This document shows, in pieces, positions 15,832 to 23,791 of a DNA stretch of 56,499 bases. The position numbers were made by a program, and so were the translations under genes. This DNA comes from Bacillota bacterium (GTDB taxonomy: Bacteria; Bacillota; Limnochordia; DUMW01). How positions within the stretch are numbered: the first letter of the stretch is position 1; each line of letters begins with the position of its first letter. Location: the NCBI GenBank assembly GCA_012839765.1, contig DUMW01000063.1, forward strand, positions 1-56,499. Reading direction: 5' to 3'. A model generated the notes under the pieces. That model was not told the DNA's origin and did not search any database. It saw nothing but the letters and a program-made list of their open reading frames with translations.

Positions 15832-16599
15832 ATGCTAAAGATCTTGTTTTTGGGAACAGGCACTTCCCACGGAATCCCCGTTATTGGCTGCAACTGTGCC
15901 GTATGTCAGTCACCGGACCCGAGAAATAAGCGGAACCGCTCCTCGGTCCTGCTCACCACGGACCACGCTAACATCCTCATCGACACCGCCACGGAACTCC
16001 GCCTACAAGCCCTTCGGTTCAACATAACCAAAGTAGATGCGGTGCTGTACACCCATTTTCACGCGGACCATGTCTTCGGTTTCGATGATCTGCGCCGGTT
16101 CAACGACGAGGGCACCAAAGCTATCCCGGTCTATGGCAATGCGGCCACCATCGCGGAACTGCGGGAATGCTTCTCCTATGCCTTCCGCAAAACCCAGGAG
16201 GGAGGAAAAAAGCCCGTAGTAACCACCCACATCATCGGGCCTACACCCACGGTCATTAACGGTCTACAGATCCAGCCTATCCCCATTCTCCACGGAAAAT
16301 TGGAGATCTACGGCTACCGTTTCGGAAAGGTGGCTTATATCACCGACTGCAGCCATATCCCTTCTGAAAGTGAAGCACTGCTTCAGGGACTGGAGCTGCT
16401 CATCCTAGGGGTCCTGCGCTATCGTCCCCATCCCACCCACTTCAATTTGAGCCAGGCCCTGGAGGTCATCGCCCGGTTGAAACCCCAGCGCACCTTTTTT
16501 ACCCACATCTGCCATGATTTCGATCACGAACAGGTGCAAAGGGAGCTGCCCCCCAACTGTTATCTGAGCTACGACGGATTGGAGCTCACCATTATCTAA
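15832..16599 (+). CDS. MBL-fold hydrolase, PhnP-like
   Basis: This 255-residue metallo-beta-lactamase-fold protein opens with FLGTGTSHGIPVIGCNCAVC. It has the THFHADH metal motif (74-80) and later conserved His and Asp ligands (TDCSH, FTHICHDF). The N-terminal cysteine cluster after GTGTS is characteristic of the PhnP branch, whose studied member opens 5-phosphoribosyl 1,2-cyclic phosphate. No phosphonate genes are nearby, so the substrate may be another cyclic phosphodiester. ATG 15832 has GGAGG 7 nt upstream, and a longer upstream extension is rejected. Confidence 0.85.
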   Translation: MLKILFLGTGTSHGIPVIGCNCAVCQSPDPRNKRNRSSVLLTTDHANILIDTATELRLQALRFNITKVDAVLYTHFHADHVFGFDDLRRFNDEGTKAIPVYGNAATIAELRECFSYAFRKTQEGGKKPVVTTHIIGPTPTVINGLQIQPIPILHGKLEIYGYRFGKVAYITDCSHIPSESEALLQGLELLILGVLRYRPHPTHFNLSQALEVIARLKPQRTFFTHICHDFDHEQVQRELPPNCYLSYDGLELTII

Positions 16600-16632
16600 C
16601 AGGCTTGGCAGCAATCCCCACCGGAGAGTCAA

Positions 16633-16661
16633 TTGACATCTTCCCCGGGGGTTAATATACT
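16633..16661 (+). promoter_or_regulatory. Sigma-A promoter of the imuB-dnaE2 cassette
   Basis: TTGACA (16633-16638), a 17-bp spacer and TATACT (16656-16661) form a near-consensus promoter. Transcription would start around 16668, immediately before or within the adjacent LexA-type box. LexA binding there would block initiation. Confidence 0.85.
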
Positions 16662-16669
16662 GTTTTAGG

Positions 16670-16698
16670 GGAACATATGTTTCCCAGAACATCTATTC
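16670..16698 (+). promoter_or_regulatory. LexA/DinR SOS box, with a second degenerate copy
   Basis: GGAACATATGTTTC (16670-16683) matches the Firmicutes SOS box CGAACNNNNGTTCG at the key GAAC-N4-GTT positions. GAACATCTATTC (16687-16698) is a second copy with one mismatch in the right half-site. Both lie just downstream of the -10, in the classical position for repression, and upstream of the ribosome site GGAGGG at 16699-16704. This indicates DNA-damage induction of the genes that follow. Confidence 0.88.
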
Positions 16699-16709
16699 GG
16701 AGGGTGGGA

Positions 16710-17720
16710 ATGGTGAGATTCATCGCCTACGTCCAGGGAGTGCGTGAAATCCAAGGTACTGCCCCGTGGGATCTGTTTTATTCCTTTACCCCTCAGATTG
16801 AAGTGGTGGGAAGCCAGGCTGCCTTTTTGGATCTGACCGGGTGTGGGGTGTTGGCCAAGCTGCTGCAGCGGATCGATCCGCTACTTGCGGAACCTTGGGC
16901 CATGGGCATTGCCTCCACAAAGCTATTGGCCAAAGCTGTTCTCATGGCGCCCAGAGCCCCTTCCCACTCGGTGGATCTGGCCAAACAGCTGCAGCTGTCC
17001 AACCTGAGGCCCTGTACCTATCTGCTTCCTGCCCAGGAAGAAGCTTTCCTGGCCACCTTACCCGTCCAATGGTTGAATCTGTCCTCTGCTTTGCAGGAAG
17101 ATTTGACCAAACTAGGCCTGTTTTGGGTTGCGGACATTCTGAAACTGACCAAACAGCAATTGATCTATCGCTTGGGGACCGATGGCGCAATAGTGTATCA
17201 ACGGGCTTGCGGCCTGGACCGGGATCAGGTGAGGGGGAATTATCCGCCCCGCAGGATCACGGTGGAACGCAATATTGAGGAGATCTCCCAGCGGGAAGCC
17301 CTGGAAGAAATCCTTAGAGCGTGTGCTTGGGAGCTGGCCGCCACCCTGAAGCAAAGGGAAATGGCTGCCACCCGCTGTCAACTCAAGCTCACCACTGAAA
17401 CAGGTCAGTGTTTGACCGCAGAACGGAAGCTTCCCTCCCCCAGTAATGAACCGGAGAGACTGCGAACACTGGTTCAAACCATGTTGGGCACTTTGTCCCT
17501 GGTGGAACCCCTAAACACTTTGGAGCTAATCGCACCGGAACCAGTACCGGTGGTCTACCGGCAGCTGAGTCTGTGGGAAAGGCCCAAGCCCAACCATAAC
17601 AGGCTAGGCAAGCTCCTTTCCACTCTACAATACCGGTTTGCCGATGCTAAAACCTACCTGGGCTCCCAGATCCAGTTAGACCGTTATGAACAGATGCTAG
17701 CCCTTCATCGCCATGACTAG
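16710..17720 (+). CDS. imuB: ImuB-like Y-family polymerase subunit, N-terminally short
   Basis: This 336-residue protein resembles the inactive Y-family polymerase ImuB of the ImuABC/DnaE2 mutasome. FYSFTPQIEVVGSQAAFLDL and MGIASTKLLAKAV match the ImuB palm region. A little-finger-like domain and a tail with QLSLWERP, resembling a beta-clamp-binding motif, follow. The first 60-90 residues of normal Y-family proteins, including the first catalytic acidic strand, are absent. ATG 16710 has GGAGGG 5 nt upstream, and no missing part is seen upstream. It probably acts as an adaptor recruiting DnaE2 to the sliding clamp. Confidence 0.75.
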   Translation: MVRFIAYVQGVREIQGTAPWDLFYSFTPQIEVVGSQAAFLDLTGCGVLAKLLQRIDPLLAEPWAMGIASTKLLAKAVLMAPRAPSHSVDLAKQLQLSNLRPCTYLLPAQEEAFLATLPVQWLNLSSALQEDLTKLGLFWVADILKLTKQQLIYRLGTDGAIVYQRACGLDRDQVRGNYPPRRITVERNIEEISQREALEEILRACAWELAATLKQREMAATRCQLKLTTETGQCLTAERKLPSPSNEPERLRTLVQTMLGTLSLVEPLNTLELIAPEPVPVVYRQLSLWERPKPNHNRLGKLLSTLQYRFADAKTYLGSQIQLDRYEQMLALHRHD

Positions 17721-17949
17721 GATCCTAAAACAAAAAGTTCAGTTAAAAAGCAAGCCCTGGCGCATGATTTGGCGGAACACCACCTATTTGATCAAAGGCA
17801 TTCAGGAAATCTGGGTCTACCGCGGTCGCTGGTGGCAAGGGGAGCCTGAGCGGATCTTTTACCTGGTGGAGCTAAAGGACGGTACTTTGTGCGAAATCTG
17901 CCGGGAATACCCCGGTGATGACTGGTTTTTGTATCGCCTTTACGATTAG
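17713..17949 (+). CDS. DUF6504 family small protein of the mutasome cassette
   Basis: This 78-residue, tryptophan-rich small protein (WRMIWRN, WVYRGRWW, DDWFLYRLYD) resembles DUF6504, a family I associate with ImuB/DnaE2 cassettes. Its exact role is not known to me. It overlaps the imuB stop by 8 nt (ATG 17713) and is therefore translated together with it. About 120 nt then separate it from dnaE2, a stretch with no visible terminator. Confidence 0.72.
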   Translation: MTRILKQKVQLKSKPWRMIWRNTTYLIKGIQEIWVYRGRWWQGEPERIFYLVELKDGTLCEICREYPGDDWFLYRLYD

Positions 17950-18067
17950 GGAAGCATATCCTACTACAGCTCATGAAGGCAATGTTGGCACTAACTTTAG
18001 TTCAAGGGGATAAAGACGGTCCAAGACCGCGGCCCTTATGATTTCATCAAGGATTGAGGGGTCTGTG

Positions 18068-21000
18068 ATGTTTGTCCACCTGCACGTACATAGCCCCTAC
18101 TCCTTCTTGGATGGGGCATCCACCATCGAAAGCCTGCTTGCCCGGGCCACGCTCTTGGGGATGCGGGCCCTCGCGCTTACGGATCATAACAATGTCAGTG
18201 CCGCGGTGCAGTTTCATCGACTGGCGGAAAAGTATCAGCTGCAAGCCATCCAGGGGGCGGAAGTGACCATGGAAGACGGTTCCCACCTGGTCTTACTTGC
18301 CCAAAACCCCCAAGGATACGCCAACCTATGCCGGTTGCTGACCGCGGCCCATTTGCACGAACAGCGCCTGCCCTGGCAGATGTTGGAACGATTCACCCAG
18401 TCCTTGATTTGTCTATCGGGATGCAGCCAGGGCCTGATTCCCCGGTTGCTGTTGGCACATCGTTACGCGGAGGCAGAAAGGATCGCAATACGCCTCAGGG
18501 AGATCTTCGGGCCAGAGCGGTTTTTCATTGAACTGCAGAACCTGTTACTACCGAAAAACAAAATGTTGAACCGCCTTTTGGCGGAGCTGGCCGAAAAAAA
18601 CCACATCCCCCTTGTGGCCACCAACAACGTCCACTTTACCACAAAGGAGGAATTCCCCTTACACGATGTCCTCACCTGTGTACGCCACAAATGTCAGCTG
18701 GAGGCTGTAAACCCCCACCGGCGATTCAATGCAGAGAATTACCTCAAGTCTCCGGAAGAAATGCAAGAATTGTTTAGGGAGTATCCCACAGCGCTGACAA
18801 ACACCCTGAAAATCGCGGACCAATGTGAGCCGGCGCTAAAACTGGGGGTCGATCATCTACCGAAATACGGTGGGGCCACGGAGCCCATCAGGCTTTTGCG
18901 CTCTTTGACCTATCAAGGTGCAAGGCGGCGCTACCCCAAGATCACATCCCAGATAAAAGAACGCCTGGAGCACGAACTGACAATCATCCACAAACTTCAG
19001 GTAGCCGACTATTTCCTCATCGTTTGGGACATCGTCTGCTTTGCCCAGCGCAAGCAAATCCGCTTTTCGGGGCGGGGATCAGCCGCGGACAGTGCCGTTG
19101 CCTATTGCCTTGGCTTTACCAATGTGGACCCCATCAAACGGGGTCTGATGTTTGAACGGTTCCTTTCTTTGGAACGGGCAGAAAAACCGGACATCGATCT
19201 GGATTTCGATGCCCGCTACAAGGATCTCGTTGTGCAATACGTGAAGGAAAAGTACGGCAAGGAGCACACTGCAGCGGTCTGCACCTTTGCCACCTACCGG
19301 GCCCGCATGGCCATCAGGGACTTTGGCAAGGTCCTGGGCATCTCCCCGGAGGAAATCGACGATCTCACCCAGCGCATACCCCACATTCCCGCCGATGGTA
19401 TCCACAAAGCCATCGCGCAGGTTCCGGAACTAAGGGACAGTGGGATTTACTTTCCCAAGTATGACCTGCTCTTTGCCCTCTGCGCCCAAGTGGCCGGGTT
19501 CCCCCGCCACATGGGGACCCACTTGGGGGGCATTGTCGTCTCCGATGTACCCCTGTACCAGCTGAGTCCTCTACAGCAAGCGGCCAAGGGAGAGCAAATC
19601 ATCCAGTTTGACAAGGAAGATATTACGGATCTGGGGCTAATCAAAATCGATCTTCTGCCCCTGCGCACCTTGAGCGTCATCGAGGACACCATCCGCCTTG
19701 CCCGCAGGGAGAGAATTGAAATCAACTACGAAAGCATCCCCCACGACGATCCTTCCACCTATCGGCTGTTGCAATCGGGGAACACCGTAGGGGTCTTCCA
19801 ATTGGAGAGTGCAGCCCAGCGTGCACTACAGCCAAGGCTCAAACCTACTTCCTTTGAAGATCTAGTGGCAAGTGTAGCCCTGATTCGACCCGGTCCCATC
19901 AAGGGGGATATGGTAGAACCCTTCTTAGAACGCCGCCATGGCAAAAGTCCCATCACTTACCTGCATCCAAAACTGAAGGAGATCCTGGACAAAACCTATG
20001 GTGTGGTGCTCTTCCAGGAGCAAGTCATTGAAATTGCCGTCAAGATCGCGGCTTTCACCCCGGGGGAGGCGGACCGCTTACGGAGGACCATCACCCATTA
20101 TCGCTCCGAGCGGGAAATGGAGGAGTTGGGAAAACATTTCATAGAAAAGGCCATACAAAACGGAGTTTCCCTAAAAGATGCCAAGACCATTTTTTCGTAC
20201 ATCGCCGGATATGCAGGCTATGGTTTTTGTGAAGCCCATGCGGCCTCCTTCGCGGATATTGCCTATCGCAGTGCCTATCTGCTTTGCCACTATCCTGCGT
20301 ATTACCTAGCCGGGATGTTGAATCACCAGCCCATGGGATATTATCCTCCCCACACTTTGTGTGTAGTAGCCCGCAACAAAGGCATCCAGATTTTAGGACC
20401 AGACATCAACCAAAGCCGGAGGGAATATACCGTGGAAGGGGGGCATATTCGGGTAGGGTTGAAGCAGATCAAAGGGATTTCTTCAAAGGAACTAACACGG
20501 ATCGAACAATGCCAAGGGATTGCTCCCTTCACATCGGTACTTGATTTCCAAAGACGGGTAGCCCCATCACGGGAGACCCTGGAAAACCTCATCTTGGCCG
20601 GAGCCTTCGATAGACTCGCCCCCAACCGGCGAAGGCTGCTGTGGCAGGTCCCCAACATCTTGCACCTGAAGGCTACTCCGGAAGGCTTTACCGAGGAAAT
20701 CGAAGATTTTCCCCTGCCACAGAAAATCTACCACGAATACCGGGTGCTGGGATTCAGCACTACCGGTCATCTGTTAACCCCCCTCCGCAAGACCCTCCAG
20801 GCCCAAGGAATGGTCACCAGCCAGCAGCTGGCCAGACTCCCCGAAGGGGAACGGGTAAAGGTGGCCGGCATCGTAGTAAGACCCCACCGTCCGCCCACCA
20901 AAAGCGGCAAAGTGGTAGTCTTTTTGACCATGGAGGATGAATTTGGCCTCATCGACGTGGTGGTCTTTGAGGAGGTTTATCAGAAGTATGGGGGGCTGAT

Positions 21001-21112
21001 CTTCCTGCGTCCCGCCTTGATCGTGGCCGGCTCCATCCAAAGGACAAAGCATAGCTTGTCCCTCATCGCCACCCACATCCGGAAACTGAATCTTTCTACC
21101 CAAGAGTCCTAG
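18068..21112 (+). CDS. dnaE2: Error-prone DNA polymerase III alpha subunit DnaE2 (ImuC)
   Basis: This 1014-residue C-family polymerase starts with the PHP domain (HLHVHSPYSFLDGAS). The palm contains the catalytic aspartates D375 and D377 in PDIDLDFD, preceded by GRGSAADSAVAY. Fingers, an HhH region, and a C-terminal OB-fold (about 880-970, VKVAGIVVRPHRPP) follow. Length, a C-terminus ending soon after the OB-fold, and location behind imuB and DUF6504 indicate DnaE2 rather than the replicative DnaE1. It performs translesion synthesis after DNA damage. ATG 18068 has GAGGGG 6 nt upstream. Confidence 0.88.
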   Translation: MFVHLHVHSPYSFLDGASTIESLLARATLLGMRALALTDHNNVSAAVQFHRLAEKYQLQAIQGAEVTMEDGSHLVLLAQNPQGYANLCRLLTAAHLHEQRLPWQMLERFTQSLICLSGCSQGLIPRLLLAHRYAEAERIAIRLREIFGPERFFIELQNLLLPKNKMLNRLLAELAEKNHIPLVATNNVHFTTKEEFPLHDVLTCVRHKCQLEAVNPHRRFNAENYLKSPEEMQELFREYPTALTNTLKIADQCEPALKLGVDHLPKYGGATEPIRLLRSLTYQGARRRYPKITSQIKERLEHELTIIHKLQVADYFLIVWDIVCFAQRKQIRFSGRGSAADSAVAYCLGFTNVDPIKRGLMFERFLSLERAEKPDIDLDFDARYKDLVVQYVKEKYGKEHTAAVCTFATYRARMAIRDFGKVLGISPEEIDDLTQRIPHIPADGIHKAIAQVPELRDSGIYFPKYDLLFALCAQVAGFPRHMGTHLGGIVVSDVPLYQLSPLQQAAKGEQIIQFDKEDITDLGLIKIDLLPLRTLSVIEDTIRLARRERIEINYESIPHDDPSTYRLLQSGNTVGVFQLESAAQRALQPRLKPTSFEDLVASVALIRPGPIKGDMVEPFLERRHGKSPITYLHPKLKEILDKTYGVVLFQEQVIEIAVKIAAFTPGEADRLRRTITHYRSEREMEELGKHFIEKAIQNGVSLKDAKTIFSYIAGYAGYGFCEAHAASFADIAYRSAYLLCHYPAYYLAGMLNHQPMGYYPPHTLCVVARNKGIQILGPDINQSRREYTVEGGHIRVGLKQIKGISSKELTRIEQCQGIAPFTSVLDFQRRVAPSRETLENLILAGAFDRLAPNRRRLLWQVPNILHLKATPEGFTEEIEDFPLPQKIYHEYRVLGFSTTGHLLTPLRKTLQAQGMVTSQQLARLPEGERVKVAGIVVRPHRPPTKSGKVVVFLTMEDEFGLIDVVVFEEVYQKYGGLIFLRPALIVAGSIQRTKHSLSLIATHIRKLNLSTQES

Positions 21113-21118
21113 GAAAAG

Positions 21119-22378
21119 TCAATCCCGCTTCACCGCCAGCTCCCGTCCGGTCTCCCCGTCAATGTAGATCAGATAACGCTGCTCTCCCAGCTTACCCCAA
21201 AACTCATAGGCTACCCTGGGGACCCCGTCCACAGGGAAGAAAACCTGTTTGTAGCCTTCGGGGACAAAAGCCGGATGGAGTCTTTCCCGGGCCGCAGTAA
21301 GGCCAATAAGGGTCGTTGTAGCCAGTTGTCCGGGGACCGAGGATAAATAGGCACTGGCATCATAACCGATAACCAGCCCCCGCTCCAATTCGATCCGGAG
21401 CTTGACCTGCCGTCCATAATCCACCACGCCCTCTATAACAGGGGCAAAACTGGCGATAAGATAATTTGCGGAGACATGGTCCACTGTCACATTCACCATG
21501 GGGGCCAGACCTTGTTCCCGGAGAAACTGTTGCCCCCGCTCCAAGGCTTCCTCTGGGGAAAGATTAGCTCGGGTGGGTACAAAATCACTGAGCATCCACA
21601 GGATCTGGCCACTGGACTTGGTCACCGCCACCGTCATCCTCTCTCCTGCGGTGCCTAGGGCGGGTACCATTTCAACTGTGTAGGTCTGTTCTGTATCTTT
21701 ACTGCTTGGGGTAACGGTAATCAAGTGATCCTGTAACCGCCCGGCGCAAAAGGCCATGGCCACCCGGCGGGCAGTGGCAGGATCGATGGCCGCTTCCCCT
21801 GGAGATCGTGCTTCCACCGGGGAGGACAGTTCCCGGAGCAATTCCTCGATGGCCAGCAGACTGGTAGCCGCAGGATGGGCCTCAGCAGGGGTTTCCAGGG
21901 CAACGGTAAAGCCCCGCGCCCAGGAGGTATGGGGGTCCATGCTCTGTACCGCCAGTTGGGTCTCTTGTAGTTTGCGGTTCATCTCCCGCAGGTACTTCAA
22001 GAAGTTCGGGAGTTCACTGAAATCGGCATCTTGCGCCGGTTCCAAGATCCCCTGCCGGGCGTAGTCGGCACAGGTGCGCAAAAAAAGGGTAGTCTTCGTC
22101 AAGTTCAAGGGCAAAGTGGGTAAATGCTCCAGATGCAACCGGGCTGCAACGGCATGGTGATAGGCATTAAACAGATACTCAGTCCGGTTGGCGGGATCCA
22201 TGGCCACCAGGACCTTGTCCAGTTCCGCTTCTAACCCGGCCAAATGATCCGCAAGCTCATAGAAGGCACAATAATAGTGGTCTTCAATCGGCTGCTCCTG
22301 GCCGGCAAGATATCGCTGACCCCCCCAGACCAAAAGGCCAACGGCTACAAGGAAGACCAAAAACCGAATCCCTTTCAT
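21119..22378 (-). CDS. ypeB: Germination protein YpeB
   Basis: YpeB is needed for the stability and localisation of the spore-cortex hydrolase SleB. This 419-residue protein has an N-terminal transmembrane/signal segment (about 5-22), a helical domain (30-180) and three repeated PepSY-like modules in the C-terminal half, as in the family. It lies directly after sleB, the usual order in spore formers. ATG 22378 is used. GTG 22387, immediately after the sleB stop, is an alternative. Its 3' end is 6 nt from the convergent dnaE2 stop, with no terminator between. Confidence 0.9.
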   Translation of the reverse strand: MKGIRFLVFLVAVGLLVWGGQRYLAGQEQPIEDHYYCAFYELADHLAGLEAELDKVLVAMDPANRTEYLFNAYHHAVAARLHLEHLPTLPLNLTKTTLFLRTCADYARQGILEPAQDADFSELPNFLKYLREMNRKLQETQLAVQSMDPHTSWARGFTVALETPAEAHPAATSLLAIEELLRELSSPVEARSPGEAAIDPATARRVAMAFCAGRLQDHLITVTPSSKDTEQTYTVEMVPALGTAGERMTVAVTKSSGQILWMLSDFVPTRANLSPEEALERGQQFLREQGLAPMVNVTVDHVSANYLIASFAPVIEGVVDYGRQVKLRIELERGLVIGYDASAYLSSVPGQLATTTLIGLTAARERLHPAFVPEGYKQVFFPVDGVPRVAYEFWGKLGEQRYLIYIDGETGRELAVKRD

Positions 22379-22387
22379 TGCCCTCAC

Positions 22388-22879
22388 CTATTTCGTAAAC
22401 ACATGTCGTCCGATGGTCTTGGTTTGCGGCCTTTGTTCCAGCCAGCGGCTCTTAGCAATGGCTGGATTGTAGAAGTACAGGGCCCCTTCCGAAGGATCCC
22501 AGCCGTTCATGGCATCGATCGCCGCCCTTCTTGCTTCTTCATTGGGTTCCAGGTTAATCTGCCCATCGGCCACCACACTGAAGGCCCCAGGTTGATAAAT
22601 CACTCCGGAGATGGTATCGGGAAAGAGTGGGCTTTGCAGCCGGTTCAAAACAACGGCGGCCACCGCCACTTGTCCGACGTAAGGTTCCGCCCGCGCCTCC
22701 GCATAGACCAAGCGACTCAACAGGGCCAAGTCCGCCTCATCTATGGTCAATTTTTCTTCCTCCAACGGAGGCTCTTCCCGGGTAAGCTCCCGAAAAACAC
22801 CAATCCCCACCAGACAACCGATTAGCAGAAGCAATAGCAAATTGGAGTGAAAAATCCTCTGCCACAGTGACCTCGTCAT
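22388..22879 (-). CDS. sleB: Spore cortex-lytic enzyme SleB (catalytic domain form)
   Basis: SleB-type lytic transglycosylases degrade cortex peptidoglycan during germination. The 163-residue protein has an N-terminal membrane segment (about 11-27) followed by the SleB/CwlJ hydrolase domain, with the catalytic glutamate in LVYAEARAEP, then GQVAVAAVVLNR and GALYFYNP. The N-terminal peptidoglycan-binding domain of Bacillus SleB is missing, so this is a short form. ATG 22879 is chosen because a sigma-G-like promoter lies inside the upstream in-frame extension. It is followed immediately by ypeB. Confidence 0.87.
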   Translation of the reverse strand: MTRSLWQRIFHSNLLLLLLIGCLVGIGVFRELTREEPPLEEEKLTIDEADLALLSRLVYAEARAEPYVGQVAVAAVVLNRLQSPLFPDTISGVIYQPGAFSVVADGQINLEPNEEARRAAIDAMNGWDPSEGALYFYNPAIAKSRWLEQRPQTKTIGRHVFTK

Positions 22880-22916
22880 TGATCCGGTACAACCCTTCCA
22901 GTGAACTACTAACAGA

Positions 22917-22947
22917 TAGTATGATCTTCTCCAAATCGATCCATGCA
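22917..22947 (-). promoter_or_regulatory. Sigma-G (forespore) promoter of sleB-ypeB
   Basis: On the minus strand CATACTA (22917-22923) is identical to the sigma-G -10 consensus. TGCATG (22942-22947), 18 bp upstream, matches five of six bases of the sigma-G -35 TGMATA. Transcription would start about 30 nt before the sleB ATG. This fits the known forespore expression of sleB operons. Confidence 0.75.
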
Positions 22948-23053
22948 CATGCGGCTACGGATACCGGTGAAACTGGCAGTAAAGGAAGGAGATCCCCGGT
23001 ATAACGACGAATGTTGAGATGGTTATGATGCACAGTCAAAGGAGGACACACTG

Positions 23054-23770
23054 TTGAAGCCAATTTTGCACATATGCTCATTAATGTTAATCATAATTAT
23101 GCTGACGATCACCACCATAGCTGCTTCCCCCTTTATCGATGGACCCGAAGAAGCAGCCGATTGTGATATATCTACCTTGTTGGATCGGGTGATCAACGCC
23201 TATACAGAGATCAATGAACTGCGGGCCACCATTCGGATCGAGATCATGGATCCCAATGCAGCCGGTTCCTTTTCAGACTACATCGTCGGTGAGGTGTTGT
23301 ATCGCAAACCTGACATCCTCCGCTTGACCTACTTGGAACCAATGGAATGGGCTGATTACTTTATCCTCATCGATCGCAAGCAGGATACCATGAAGACTTA
23401 TCAGCCGGTCACGGATCGGCTCTTTGTGGAGTCCCTCTCCGGTGCGGCCAAAAGCAACATCGGACTTTCCCTGGACAGTCTGCTGGTGCCCCCGGGGGAA
23501 GAGGATGTCATCCGTGTTACCCAGATGACCGACGTAAATACCCAGCAAAACCATTATGTAATCTACAACAAGACGGATCAGTATACCGATCTGGGCCTTC
23601 AGAAGTTCTGGCTAGATCCGGAAACCTATTTGATCAAGCAAGTGCATCTGTATGATCTGGAAGGCAAACTGTTGTTGCGGGGGATCATCCTGAAGATGGA
23701 GATCGATCCCAATATCAAGGATAGCGAACTGTTCTACATTCCACTGGAAGCAGAGATCTCATATCGATAA
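23054..23770 (+). CDS. LolA-like outer-membrane lipoprotein-sorting protein
   Basis: This 238-residue exported protein has a hydrophobic signal peptide followed by the LolA/LolB-like half-barrel pattern: an early helix (STLLDRVINAYTEINEL) and successive strands such as GEVLYRKPDILRLTYLEP, YFILIDRKQDTMKTYQP and KFWLDPETYLIKQVHLYD. LolA-fold proteins carry lipids or lipoproteins through the periplasm. The TTG start at 23054 has an ideal AAAGGAGG 8 nt upstream. It is the first gene of an operon with an RND protein, so it may deliver a hydrophobic cargo to or from that pump. Confidence 0.82.
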   Translation: MKPILHICSLMLIIIMLTITTIAASPFIDGPEEAADCDISTLLDRVINAYTEINELRATIRIEIMDPNAAGSFSDYIVGEVLYRKPDILRLTYLEPMEWADYFILIDRKQDTMKTYQPVTDRLFVESLSGAAKSNIGLSLDSLLVPPGEEDVIRVTQMTDVNTQQNHYVIYNKTDQYTDLGLQKFWLDPETYLIKQVHLYDLEGKLLLRGIILKMEIDPNIKDSELFYIPLEAEISYR

Positions 23771-23791
23771 CAAACAGGATGAGGGATTTGG

